From positions 1,360,722 through 1,424,721 of the forward strand of contig NW_020170393.1 of assembly GCF_000524195.1 (NCBI RefSeq): 64,000 nucleotides of DNA, given 5' to 3'. The notes beneath the pieces are model-generated. The model saw nothing but the letters and a program-made list of their open reading frames with translations. It was not told the DNA's origin and searched no databases. The position numbers and the translations under genes are program-made. This document shows positions 26,201 to 36,851 of the stretch, piece after piece (position 1 is the first letter of the stretch; every line of letters begins with the position of its first letter). Origin of the DNA: Echinococcus granulosus. Lineage: Eukaryota; Platyhelminthes; Cestoda; Cyclophyllidea; Taeniidae.

Positions 26201-29200
26201 GCATTGAAAGCACAAACCAGGCGTTTAAGGTAAAGAAACAATGAAATGTGTATCTAAACTCAGACATTTGCTGGCTAATTAGACAGTACGTCCTTCTCTA
26301 TTTGAGTTAGGGTTAATCATCATGCAGGCGTTCTGTTTAGAGGAAGTTCAAACTTACGTACACTTTGGGCCAATTTTATTTGTTATTATACATTTTTAGA
26401 TTACTTTTAATTGTTTCTTTGATTAAATAATGCAAACAGTTTAGTCAGCCCAAGGCTTCAATAAAGTCTTCCTATTTGTACCTTTTTACTGATGCTAAAA
26501 AGTCAGCTTACATGTATCAAAATATATTGTACATTTTAAAGAGGTAGTTCGTTAACCACCTAAAAATGGAGTAAATTGCATATTCAGCTTAATCAGTTGT
26601 ATCAGGGTCAAATCCAAACCTTGAGACTAGAAATCATAACTGTGAAATGCCCTTGAAACAACTAAGAACAGCTTTTGTATAGCATATAAAGAATCTGAAG
26701 AGAAAAAATAATACATGTTCTGGTCCAGTCACATCAACAAAAGATAATTATTTAGGGAGTCGGTCTCAGTCTCGCACGATGTACCTTAAGGTTTACAACA
26801 TAAGGCTTAATTTCACGGTTGTGACCATTAGATTGGGTAAAGGTGAATTTGGACTGTGGGAATACGAGGAAATAATGTTAATCCATTTTTTAAGCCATGT
26901 AAAAAGGCAGGTTTTTGAGATATTTTTTACTTTCCTCAAGGTGGGCAAAATGGAGCAGTGAATAAAGCTGTTGCCTCGTGGGCAGAGGTGAAATGTTGGA
27001 ATGGCTTACTTGTTTTTGTGGATGACGCCACGACCAGTGGCCATGTTCCACAGACCGAGTTGCTGGGTATTGTTAACATACCAGGAGATGAGAGGGGCGG
27101 GTCGACCCATTACTACGCAGGAGAGCACCACCTCTTCGCCTTGTTGCACTTTCAAACTCTCCTGATGGTGAAGTGAACGCATCTGCAGTGGCGACGCTGA
27201 AATCATATAAGTAGTCAGTCATTTGTGTCACCGCATTTCCAGAAGTTGGCTTTGACATTTAGAAGTTTTCACTTCGCCTTATTGTTGTACCCCCGTTTTT
27301 ATATCGGTAATCTGTATGCTAAGGTTTAATTTAATAATCGTCAATTAAAATTAAGTGGAAAATCTGAAGTTTGAATATAAGTGGAACTAATTTTTACCAA
27401 GTTAAAGTGACCGCATGAACCATTTCTTCGACTCAGTTGTGAGTGAAATGCGAATCTCATTCGTTCAAGCATACGGCAAAACTTTTATCAGGTTGAAGGC
27501 TAAGTGAAGTGGTACAAAACGCGTGATATGATCCGGGAATCCGGGTTTTGATGGATGAACTTTAAGTACGCATATTTGTTTACCCAAAATAATAAACTTT
27601 TTTGAAGGCAATGCTCATTCTGAAAGATCAGTAATTTTTGACAGGCAAACGCAGGATGGAAGTGCCTTTTTGAAATCTAATGCAGACATGGTTAAAAATA
27701 AGATTGGTTTATGCAAAAAGATTGACTTTTCTTCCAGCTTCATTACATGCTTTACTATCAAGAGCCTGGAAAAACAGATTTCAGCAGTTAAAAACTCGTG
27801 TCAGATGTGTGTCTAAATACGAGAAAACTGCTTTAAATTGATGCTATTTGTGAAATAAGCTGCGATCAACCTCTTCTGTTACGTTGTGTGCCCAAAATTA
27901 TGCGGATCGCGTGAATTTGAGATATTGAGGTGGCTTTGAAAAGCTCAATGGAGCCGGCGAAGCTTGTGGATCCTTCTTCGCCAAAGAGCGCAATCATGGC
28001 GGAACACATGGAATAGTGGGAAACAATAGTTGAGGTTGTGGATTATTGTGGTAAAATACGCCTCCGTTGGATGAGTTTTTTTTATAACTCTGGTTCAAAA
28101 TCGTCGTCTTGCAGAGGGCAAAATTTTAAGGCATAAGAAGTTCTCCCCTAATTTTAGTTATAGAAACAAAAGGAAGTCCCTTTTTACCTTCTTTCCAAAG
28201 GTCATTTTTCTTAAAGGATAAACAGAAGGAATAGAATTATGTTTGGTATTAATTTTCAAGATTCTAATGCAGAATCAGATCTGTAGCATTTAAGTAGTAG
28301 CGTTCACTGACAGCATAAATGAGTGTTTATGGACGTTTATGGCGTACTGGGGGAGAAATCACTGTTTTTATTTATGGCTTTCTTGAATCAGCTCTTGTAT
28401 TTAATGTGTAAATAAAGAACAGAAAGGGGACACTTTACTACAAGCTAGTCATCAACATTTTTTTGCCTTATCAGCACCTATTTCGCCTGAAATCGGCATA
28501 GACACTTGTAACGCTGATGGCTGTCGAAAATACCACCTCCTAGATTAATGCAAAAAAGAATTACGGATTCCATCCTTAAAATCATGAATGGATGGAATTT
28601 AAAAATAAGGTTGTCAATGCCGTGATTCCCTAGTGTGTGTTGTTTCCTTGCCGGTGGTCGGTGTCTACAAGGTCTTGTGTGTCAGCATCCGCTCGCAGTC
28701 TAAGGAAGGGTCAGAGTTGTGTATAAGGGGAAGGAGGAGGAGGAGGAGGAGGAGGAGGAGGATGATGATGATGCCTCAACATCTCACTAACAGCATATTT
28801 ACAGACGTTTGCTTAAAGCGAACTATGAAAGCCTTCAATCACTTGGCATTCAAGCCATACAGGAGGGGATGAGAGAGTCTTTCTGGGCTGTGGAATTTGG
28901 GTGCACAACTGTCCTCTCGTGCATTATCCTTGGTCTTGCAGACCATTTGTTAAGCGCTCCTTCAAAAATACATCTGATAAAGGCAGTTAGTAACCAGGCC
29001 GTCTTGCACGTTTCAAACAGGCTCAGCTCTTGACGGCAGGACTGTGGTTACTCTATTGATGGTGTTTGAATTTTAAGGGGCTATGGCGTTCTCTTTTAAG
29101 CTAGAAAGAAAAAAAAACTAATCTTCCAGTAAATTCGCAAATAAGTCAAACGATTATTGTGCAAACGATGGTATTGTTGTATTATGTTAACTTTGAGCAT

Positions 29201-32200
29201 AAAATTTTAATAGGCGAGAAGGATTGCAGGCGCTTACCGTCACATTTGTCCTTTAGGTCAAAGTTGTGGAAGTACAAACCCATTTCTAATCACAAATATG
29301 TCATTCTTCCTAAACAGCAGACGTACTCGTGGGAGGTTGTTGTACCTTACTGTGTTTACTGTTAACGAGGTAAGTACTATACCGAGTTCTGCCGCCGCCA
29401 CATTTCAACTCCTTCCAACAGTGTATCCTCTCGGACTGGATTTGGAGTATCGGTAGTAACTCTCATTTAAGAGGTCTCCACTGCCTGCTACAACTCACAT
29501 TTGGTATGAAATCAAGGAAGCTAAGCCTGTAGCATTTGAATTGAGAGTTTCGCTAGGTCTAATTGAAGGGCTTATGAAATGCCACACTAGCTGCAGCATC
29601 CATGCCATCAGGAAATGCTCCCTACTTGAAGCCCATCGCTGGAAGGTTACGTGTACTACTTCTTAAAAGTCGTGAAATTGTCATGAGCTTGTCATGATAT
29701 ATTGGTTGAAACCTATTCTATGTGACGAGAATGGGACGTTTAAGGTGGCGAAAATTCACATAATTAATAAGCAAGATGTGAAGTATTGTTGCAGTAGTTA
29801 AAATATTCCCTGGAATCTTGGTGAAGAACCAAAAAATCGGTCTTGTTTGCCCTCACTAATTTTCATAAAAATGAAAGCGAGTTGACGATCAGGAGATCCT
29901 ACTTGGAGCACCCGTCTTGAGCATGGACTGGCTAGACATCGAAATACGCATGTGAGGCATCAACCTCAGATGGCTTTCAATCTCAATGCCTAATGCATTC
30001 ACACAACCTCTTTCCGTTCTACTTAAGTGTCTACAGAAAAGTATTATTTAACCGATTTCTGCAAATTAACATTAAGCATAAAGAAACTTTTCCAATTAAT
30101 CTTACAAAGAGTCACGGTGAACCGCGTTATCCGGACCTCCACCTCATTCGGGTCCACGGTCGTCTCATTCACCTGCACCGCATTCATGTCCCAAATCCAA
30201 CAAGGACGATTCGACGGCTCTCGATTTCGTGAATGTGAAGTAAGTGCTCTTGAGACCCTAATCTTAAAAGCACATCTCTCGCCTCCCCTACTTAGCCCCG
30301 ATGTGCAACCAATGAAGCTGTAAGAGGGGTGGGGTGTGGACAAGAGCGGCGGGTAATGGGGCTTCCTCCCTCATTACCACCTCTCCTCTATTCCCCATGG
30401 ACGCGAAGCAAATGGCATGACTTGCTCCTCCTTCTTCTTCTTCTCGCTACCTTTCTTTGCTCTAATGCATCGAAAAAGGCAAAACGGAGTGGTCCACTCT
30501 GTAGGTAAATGGGGCAAATATGACAGGGAAATAATGCACACTCTCTTTCACTATTCACCGAAATGAAAGTGTCTACAATTTGCATTAACCCAATTGTTTT
30601 ACCAGGAAAATCAAACAGAAATAAAACAGGTTTTCCCCTACAATACCAAGCTTATTTATAACTCGGAATCGGGTAAAGTAGGTGCTAAACTAATAGAGCA
30701 TGTTTTCAAATGCGCGAAATAGGAAACTTCTTCTGACTGCACCGAATCCAGATGAATGGGGGCACTCTTTCCACAACGGGCATTGAAGAAGTTTGCCGTT
30801 TTAGTCAGTGAGGTGCTGCACTAGTTAATGCCTCATAATTGGGACGAGCATGCACTGCTACCAATAATAATAATAACATAAATGGTGGTGGTAGGAGAGG
30901 TAAAACGCCCACCAACCCACCCCATACAGCATTTTTCCCCACTTCTCAGTCTAATCACTGTCATTCATGGGTGACCGGATTAGCCGGAGCCATTGAGCTT
31001 GTCGATTGGACGAGGGGGCTACACTATCCCCTTGATTAGAGATAAAAAGCGAGACCGCATTTCTCCCCGAGAACAATTTTTTTAATCTCTTGTTTTTTTT
31101 TTAAAAAAAAGAATAGCCATGTGTATTTCCTTCTCTTTCCCTTAGAAATCATAAACAAACGGTAATAAAATAGCTATACTTTGAAAAGTGGGCAAAAAGT
31201 GATGTCAGTATTCGAAGGACTGGACTAAAACCAACTTTTATTTTTGGGAAATTTTTTGCCTTCAGCCTAAAATGTACTCTGGGGGAAACTACACTTGGAC
31301 AGCTGATATTTTTTGTGCCCCTCTTTGACACGATGTGGCATATCACTCACATGGGGAAAGTGCTTAAATTTATGAATGCGCGCCTTTAATGGCGAAAAAA
31401 TAAACAAAACTTCCCCATTTTTAATAGACCTATTTTCAAAGAAGCAGAAATTAGATTTACTGCTGTTAGGGTAATTCAGTCACAGTGGTTTTCTTTACTT
31501 GGAGGAAATCAGTTTTCGTGTAAAAATTCTGTTCAATGTTCAACAAGATGGAAGAAGGCCCCTTCAAATTTCCACTTTTTGATCAAAGATTTGTTTCCAT
31601 CCTTCTCCAAACCTGGTGTGGTGAGACGACTTGCAATTCGGAAAAACGGGGAGAATCAGGGGAAAAAGGTGTGGATCTCTTCCGCCCCTCAGTACTGCGC
31701 ACGCTAGTCCGGAGCTTGTATCCGACTCTGGCTGGGAAAGTGCGTAGGCGTGTCTCTAACTTCCACACAGTTTTCTCTCCCACACGATTCAGTTTTCGAA
31801 CCCGAGTTGTTGCCCCACCTACCTTCAGTCTCTCTTCCTTTTGCCCATGTAAATGAACCTGTGTATCAAAGGCTTCCCAAGCCAATGACTACCGCGGCAA
31901 ACGCAATTTATAGGCCAAGATATCGTCGAATGGTCTGAAGGAGCCCATTTATGCGAGGAGCGTGTGTGCGTGTGGGTTCATGGGCTTCAAGAAATAAATA
32001 ATCCCTAGAATAGGAATGTAAAGAGGTTGCAACTAGTCAAAATGCCTCAAAATGCAGGAGTTAATTAGATAATCTAGTCATTCTAGTCAATCTGGTTGCA
32101 TAGACCGGTAAAGATTCCTGGCATTCATCTCAAATGAAAAACTCAGAGATTAACCTTTGGTGTGACCTCTAAAGCAGGTGGATTAAGCGATTGAATCGTT

Positions 32201-33067
32201 TTTATTAAACCAGGTTGTGGCGAAAATCGAAACGTAAGGGAAAAGTTGAGAATAATTTCTTCTTCGTAATTCCACAATCTACTTATCTATAATGCATTTG
32301 TTTGATGAAATATGATCATGACTTGCAACAAAAACGTGTAGACATTACAACACAACCTACGGCGGTGTGTTAGTCATTAAAAAAATTACAAGAGAGCATG
32401 CAGAATGTTGTTTTAACCAGGTATTTGTTGGTGCCTTGCCGAATTGCAAAAAGTGAAGCTAGACACACATAAGAATGGAAACCTGTCCCTCCCCACTCAT
32501 ATGACTTTTTCCCAATCCCGGCATCGATGACTCAGTTAACTCACGCGGGTACTTCAGGATGGTCTGGATCTTTTGCCACCTCTGGTTGGTGTAGATGAGG
32601 GGTAGATGGGAGATACGAAAAAATCCCGCCCAGTTGGGTCGATCAATGAAAAAAATATACTTCCGTGAGGAGTGGACGTTGATCCAACAGCGACCCAAAT
32701 CTGTCCACTGTGAGAAGGGGCCCGTGAGAATGGGAAAGCCCTCCCTCACAGGGTATATAGATAAACGGGGACGTTTCAACACCTGTTCGACAAGAACACT
32801 GGCATTGTAAAGGACTCCCGGACTGTGTCGATAGGTGGGCGTCGGATGACCAATGACAACAAAGTCCGCGAGCAGAGCACTCGTCTCCGGATCGTCGCGA
32901 AATGCGTGTCGACAAGGTCGAGAAGGATCAGGGGGGAGGAAGAAGGGCACCTCGCAGTGCCAGGACTCGGTAGTTCCGTGTGTCGGATGGGTATGAAGGG
33001 AGAGGAGAAGAAGTAAAAGGAAATGGAGAAGCATCCAAGACAGTGGTGGTCCCTTAAACGAGGTCAT
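20024..33067 (-). CDS. neuregulin-type EGF ligand precursor (Ig-EGF-transmembrane), ten exons with one mutually exclusive pair
   Basis: The exons, in order, are 33067-32545, 27196-27010, 24497-24388, 23884-23828, 23275-23209, either 22598-22570 or 22418-22390, 22253-22151, 22002-21957 and 20293-20024. All junctions are GT-AG with matching phases and the sum is 1392 nt (463 aa). Layout: signal peptide (about 1-31); an N-terminal domain (about 68-172) resembling type II/GGF neuregulin, with KYIFFIDRP against the vertebrate RYIFF block; an Ig domain with C201, W213 and the DSGNYSC motif ending at C257; a Thr/Pro spacer (275-292); an EGF domain (C296, C300, C305, C314, C316, C325); a helix (333-355) followed by KRK; and a 105-residue tail. 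Neuregulins activate ErbB/EGFR-type receptors, and that role is inferred here. Sequons are at N88, N216 and N254. The Met at 33067 is chosen because a hydrophobic signal follows it; the frame is open upstream. Confidence 0.82.
21957..22002 (-). CDS. neuregulin-like gene, exon 9 (juxtamembrane tail)
   Basis: A 46-nt exon entering in phase 2 and leaving in phase 0. The acceptor is ccttccattttag and the donor gtaact. It encodes a Ser/Arg-rich stretch (QSSSSRNSLRVGETP) directly after the KRK stop-transfer signal. It is the only candidate I found that bridges exon 8 to the last exon in frame. Confidence 0.65.
22151..22253 (-). CDS. neuregulin-like gene, exon 8 (transmembrane helix)
   Basis: Acceptor gtttatccacag, donor gtgagt. 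Entered in phase 1 it encodes C-D-N-F-I-G-R, then a 23-residue hydrophobic helix, then KRK. The phase-0 and phase-2 readings both hit stops, so only a phase-1 upstream exon is productive. The first two bases (GC) complete the sixth EGF cysteine codon. Confidence 0.82.
22390..22418 (-). CDS. neuregulin-like gene, alternative 29-nt microexon 7 (EGF loop, version b)
   Basis: Acceptor cttctcctatag, donor gtgagt, phase 2 in and phase 1 out. It encodes C-ISQYYGTR and then the T of a TGC/TGT cysteine codon, giving Cys5-x8-Cys6. Together with the previous exon the split codon becomes Ser (AG+C). It lies 151 nt downstream of the other microexon. Reading through the donor keeps the Cys and stops at 22304-22306. 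Confidence 0.75.
22570..22598 (-). CDS. neuregulin-like gene, alternative 29-nt microexon 6 (EGF loop, version a)
   Basis: Acceptor gagtttctgtttag, donor gtgagg, phase 2 in and phase 1 out. It encodes C-RRGYVGRR and then the T of the last cysteine codon. It contains the canonical G-Y-x-G of EGF C-loops and four arginines, unlike the near-neutral loop of microexon 7. The split codon with exon 5 becomes Arg (AG+A). Reading through the donor gives a short tail (CEVTTATAK) and a stop at 22541-22543. Confidence 0.78.
23209..23275 (-). CDS. neuregulin-like gene, exon 5 (first part of EGF domain, Cys1-Cys4)
   Basis: Acceptor gaattccccag, donor gtaaga, phase 1 in and phase 2 out. It encodes HPCYRYCLHGYC and then eight residues to Cys4. 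The spacing C-x3-C-x4-C-x8-C fits an EGF domain with a short first loop. The exon ends between Cys4 and Cys5, the same place where vertebrate neuregulin genes switch to their alpha or beta exon. Confidence 0.85.
23828..23884 (-). CDS. neuregulin-like gene, exon 4 (Thr/Pro spacer)
   Basis: A 57-nt exon, phase 1 at both ends, so it could be skipped without changing the frame. Acceptor tttcttgcag, donor gtaggc. It encodes VPRPQTTPQPWTTLPPLT, a probable O-glycosylated hinge between the Ig and EGF domains, comparable to the spacer region of vertebrate neuregulins. Confidence 0.72.
24388..24497 (-). CDS. neuregulin-like gene, exon 3 (second half of Ig domain)
   Basis: Acceptor tttttttcttctag, donor gtaagg, phase 2 in and phase 1 out. 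It encodes SRLQIS, then DSGNYSC (the D-x-G-x-Y-x-C of Ig strand F) and AENVNGYIKKTVEIY. This follows the vertebrate neuregulin Ig pattern SRLQ...DAGEYVCEAEN closely. Confidence 0.88.
25185..25242 (+). repeat. unnamed dispersed repeat, truncated copy F
   Basis: Contains GGAGCCCCAGACCTTTTGTA followed by TGTCAGCGGTAC, matching the central blocks of the CCAGTAGCCCC-core repeat; the outer blocks are missing. It lies in the third-largest intron of the neuregulin-like gene. Confidence 0.4.
27010..27196 (-). CDS. neuregulin-like gene, exon 2 (first half of Ig domain)
   Basis: Acceptor tatgatttcag, donor gtaagc, phase 1 in and phase 2 out. It encodes QQGEEVVLSCVVMG with the strand-B cysteine and APLISWYVNN with the conserved strand-C tryptophan. 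The vertebrate equivalent reads GEKQSLKCEAAAGNPQPSYRW. The intron inside the Ig domain is in phase 2. Confidence 0.88.
28731..28773. repeat. AGG/GAT trinucleotide microsatellite
   Basis: About ten AGG units followed by four GAT units, inside intron 1 of the neuregulin-like gene. It creates a poly-Arg/Met frame on the plus strand that is not a gene. Confidence 0.9.
30106..30219 (-). CDS. candidate cassette exon or alternative 5' exon of the neuregulin-like gene
   Basis: In intron 1 a minus-strand frame encodes PCWIWDMNAVQVNETTVDP followed by NEVEVRITRFTV, a non-random beta-strand-like sequence with one glycosylation sequon. A good donor (gtaaga) follows at phase 1, the phase that exon 2 accepts. 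With the acceptor tcgag at 30220 it would be a symmetric 114-nt cassette. A stronger acceptor (ccccacccctcttacag, just above 30300) enters in phase 2, which does not fit exon 1. A start at 30343 would make it an alternative first exon. Vertebrate neuregulins do use alternative N-termini at this junction. Expression evidence is absent. Confidence 0.4.
31536..31938. other. G+C-richer segment open on both strands, unidentified
   Basis: Inside intron 1 of the neuregulin-like gene. A plus-strand frame of 106 codons and a minus-strand frame of 100 codons overlap almost completely, both rich in Arg, Ser and Phe. There is no recognisable domain. It could be a regulatory segment or alternative 5' exon, or simply a G+C-rich stretch with few stops. 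Confidence 0.25.
32545..33067 (-). CDS. neuregulin-like gene, exon 1 (signal peptide and GGF-like N-terminal domain)
   Basis: Starts at ATG 33067 (MTSFKGPPLSWMLLHF), followed by a Leu-rich core and a likely cleavage near residue 31. The mature part has five cysteines' worth of early pairing candidates (C38, C52, C127 are clear) and the block DFVVIGHPTP...VLVEQVLKRP...RKYIFFIDRP, which parallels the kringle-like segment of type II neuregulin (VALVKVLDKWP...RYIFFLEP). The donor is gtgagt after codon 174 plus one base. An in-frame upstream Met (MPQNSAVTT) would bury the signal peptide, so it is not preferred. Confidence 0.8.
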
Positions 33068-33527
33068 GACCAAGGAAAGTGGGAAAACAAAGTTGCTCTG
33101 CGGTCTGACAGAGGTGGTGACGGCTGAATTTTGAGGCATTCCTAGTTCTACCTGATCATTATGCTGTTTATGGTCATGTAGACATTTGCCTAAGTGGGGA
33201 GAAAAATGGTGGGTTGGGTGCTTTATGCACGTGTGTGCATGTGTGCGTGTGGGTGCGTATTTGCGTGTCAGTGGGCATGTGTGTGGTGAGCCGCACGACG
33301 ATTGGAGGGGTAGTGGGACACACACGGTTTGTGGATTTGCGTGCATGCATGGGTGCGTGCGTGTGTGCAGGGCCCCGTTACTGATCCAGGTGCGACAATT
33401 CTGCTGCGGAAAGCCGCTTTGCCGGAACCTTTGGGTCGGTCTCACCTCAGCAGGTGTTTTTTGGGGTTTTCCTGATCAGATGCTAAAATATACCTCTTCA
33501 AAAAGAGTAGCGGATCACAAGACCTAG
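33068..33527. other. GT-rich 5' flank of the neuregulin-like gene
   Basis: The segment 33210-33372 is rich in TGTG, TGCG and TGCA steps (imperfect GT/GC simple sequence). It gives a Thr/His/Cys-rich open frame on the minus strand joined to exon 1, which is better read as 5' UTR or promoter sequence than as protein. Confidence 0.5.
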
Positions 33528-34650
33528 AGAACTTTCAGCGCCTTCACTCCCACCGTCCTGTGTTGCATGGGCGATTAGTAACACTTCAAAGGCACTCCTT
33601 TATTTGATATCTTAGCCCTACATCCATGTCTAGGCAGTCATGTCCGCTTTCAGTTTTCGCTACTGCCTTTTTTCTAAGGAAGGGAGGAAAAATATGCTGA
33701 TTTTGCTCATTAAAGGCGAAAAGGATCTTTTTTGCGTTTCGGTTACATAATGAAGAGTTTTGCAGTGAAGGCGAATGTTGTCACTTCGCCAAATGCTTAC
33801 TTATTTTAAAGGCACTTAAACACCGATTTGTACCTTTTAGTCTCGGTACGGGAGAGGATGTAGAACCCGACTAAGGAAACAGTTGTACCTTGAAGACTTT
33901 AAAGGGAAAATTTTCCAATCTTTGTAATTTATTTTAAGCCGAAAATAGGCAGATTTGGATTTAAAGCATTAAGAAAGACCTCACAACATCGCCGTGGCCT
34001 TGCTTTCTGTGCCCAGGTATGTATTATTCGGAAGCAGCGCGGAGGTAAGCTTGAATGCTTCTTGAAGCTCATTAGGTGGATAAGCTAGTTTAATTCCTCG
34101 TTGAATGGAACAAGGCGACCAAGTGAAATAGACTGTTAGGATCAACTGACTTGTTCAAATGCATGAGTTGCAGGCGATGGCCACAACAGACCCAACTGGT
34201 GCAGCATGGAGACAAACGACCATACGTCAGATGGTCTAGGTCCTCGATTCTTTTTGTGATGGAGATTATGCACTGATGAGAGGAATGGTGTGATAAACCA
34301 CTGGTCAACATTTGTGGTACGAATAGTACAAACCGCTGATGCTGTGTCAAATAATCCCTCGTAATTTATCAATCCACTTCGAAGAGTTGTGCACATTTCA
34401 GGGTTCCACTTGGTCATGATATATGCTAAAGCGACAAGAGGTCGTTTAAAATTTTTTGCAGTTATTTAATGCCCACACTACCACAGTCTGCCTCAGTTGA
34501 CACTAGACTGTCACAGCCCAGACGATACGACAACATTTGCACTTTTTTGACCTGTACGAGTGACGTACTTTAGATCATGAACAGTGTCTATGCTTTCAAT
34601 AGGCCATTTTTCAATTATTTGTGATAGCTAAATCAAACAGGCCAATCGAG

Positions 34651-34670
34651 GCGTCACATATAAGTGACGC
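34651..34670. repeat. palindromic motif copy 4
   Basis: Reads gcgtcacatataagtgacgc with one mismatch in the core. The sequence right of it (tgggacctaacgagttgac) is the reverse complement style of the left flanks of other copies. Confidence 0.75.
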
Positions 34671-35173
34671 TGGGACCTAACGAGTTGACCTTTCCAGTAG
34701 AGGGAATTATGAGCTTCAGCATGTCCTAAAAGGAAAAAACCACGCATATCCTGTCAATGAATTGATTTGTGAATAGTTGTTGTCGAGCGATGAGAGCTCT
34801 CTACGAAAGTAACTTTTCACCTAAATCGAAAGTCTATTCAAGTTACTTTGTGTTTGGAGAATATCTGGTCTATTAAACAAACTCGTGCACAAAGCACACT
34901 TTATAAACGCTCCAATTCGATCTAAACTGCTCCTTGGTTAGTGTGATATGACCACTTTGCCATTCATCACCACTAAGCTGCATAATTAATCCCATTTTTC
35001 ATTCCCATTTGCCTCTCATTCTGGTGCTCTAGACTGTACCAATTTGTCACGGTAATAAAACAGTTTAGGCATAAAATGAATGGACTTTTACTTCAGCGGA
35101 CTAAGAGAAACTTTAGTACACAACTTGTAGTAGCAGTTGCCTCATTTTAAGAGCACAAACTTTTAATCACCCG

Positions 35174-35191
35174 TGTCACGTATTTGTGACA
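35174..35191. repeat. palindromic motif copy 5
   Basis: Reads tgtcacgtatttgtgaca: both arms are intact, with mismatches in the core. Confidence 0.65.
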
Positions 35192-36751
35192 TTCGTTCCA
35201 TGTATGCTTAATGGGTTCAAACAGATGGGTTTAGTTGAACCACTAACAGAGGTGGAAAATAGTGTCCCAGACTGAGGAACAGCACTTGTAAAGACAATGA
35301 ACAGTTGATCTGGGTAACCGACCTCCCTTTGAAACACAGAGCTTTAATGTCAATCTTCTCTTACTAGTATTTAAACCCTTAAAGATGTATTACATAAAGT
35401 GACTAAATGGCAACATATTTACAAGTTTTATCCACCACCAAAATAGTATTTGTCAAAGGCAATAAGTACCAAATCGTATGCAGCACAATCCTGGGTAGTA
35501 ACTTCTATGACTTTCAAAGTCTTCCTCGTTTGTTAACCACTAATGAATTAGTTACCTGAAAGGAGAGCGGCGTCATTTGAAATTTAGGTGGCCATATAAA
35601 GACCATTATGAGGACAATATGGACAGTTCTGTTAACCTCTTTTCGTGGTCTTGGCTTGGGACCAGCGTACAACCGCTATTATTGCAGGTGCTTTCGGAAA
35701 AATTCCATATGTGGGCCAATTTTTGGAGGCTCGTAGAAGGAGAAGGAACTGAAATAGAAGGTGGATAATCTAGACATTTTGTGAATAATCCTATGTGTGC
35801 TTAAGAGGTTTAATCTATTACCCAACGTAGGATGTTGACAGCGCTTTACATAAGAAAGTACTTTCGGTGTCAGAGTTCAATACTCGCAGACCCTCCCAAC
35901 GTTTCATAATGTAATAACAAAGACTACTTTCAACTTTTTTAAGCCTTGACCACCAAATTTTTCACTAACAAATAAAAATTTTTACGATTTTATGAGATTT
36001 GCTTTCAGAACTTCTAGTTATGCAAGCAATGATGAAGAAAAATGTGTGGAAGCAAGTATTTTAAAGATGCCGTTGAAGATTCTCCAACCACATCCCTTCA
36101 TCAAGGTCTGAAATTGTTTGGGAGTGGTTTAGTGCAGCACAGACACACTTGACAGGGTCGTGACAAGCCCACAGTTCATGTGATTACCAGGTGAAGCTGT
36201 AATAGTTTCCTTAAAAAAGTGGTTGATGTCTTTGAGGAAGAGGCGATTGTTGAATTGGCAACATCCTCAGGTCATTCCTTTTTCCATCATTTTCGTCCTG
36301 AAAGAAGATCCGCCATTCATCAGTCACTTCAGGATTGATATCCTTAGAATTAGCAGTCCAGTGCTGTGGGCTATCGGCACGTTACCAAATTGCCTTAACT
36401 GCATCTATTTGGGAGCAACTTGTTTCAATCAAAGTATTTTTAAAACACACATTTCTTTATTAACCCAACTTCTAATCTCCCTCCACCTTAAAAGCAATCC
36501 CTGTCAGTGACATCTGAAGATGCGTCCTGAAAGCCAACGGCTCTTGACTCCCTCTTTTGGCCTAATGGAAGTAGATAGAAAGTCCGAACTGCTGACCACA
36601 CACACTTAATGCACAGAACCGGTGTACATACGAGACGTCTTTTTATAGAAAAAAGTACTGTATCATTAATGGCAGGCAGAAGATGTGAATGATAAACCTT
36701 AGTTACATGGGATGCAAGTATTTCCTGGCACACATGCCCATTTGCCTGACC

Positions 36752-36851
36752 NNNNNNNNNNNNNNNNNNNNNNNNNNNNNNNNNNNNNNNNNNNNNNNNN
36801 NNNNNNNNNNNNNNNNNNNNNNNNNNNNNNNNNNNNNNNNNNNNNNNNNNN
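36752..36851. other. assembly gap of 100 N
   Basis: Exactly 100 unknown bases, the usual placeholder for a gap of unknown size. Open frames that run across it are artefacts. Confidence 0.98.

Larger units (their letters stand above)
33528..36751. other. intergenic region upstream of the neuregulin-like gene
   Basis: No gene recognised. A complete minus-strand frame of 91 codons at 34142-34417 reads non-repetitively but has no known domain. Two palindromic motif copies lie at 34651 and 35174. Confidence 0.5.

Noticed and set aside
28633..28872. Arg-rich plus-strand frame
   Set aside because: It is produced by the AGG microsatellite.
32459..33445. The full 328-codon frame as the first coding exon
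   Set aside because: The upstream part is Thr/His/Cys-rich sequence from GT-rich DNA, and the lower end runs past the gtgagt donor at 32544; the signal peptide begins at 33067.
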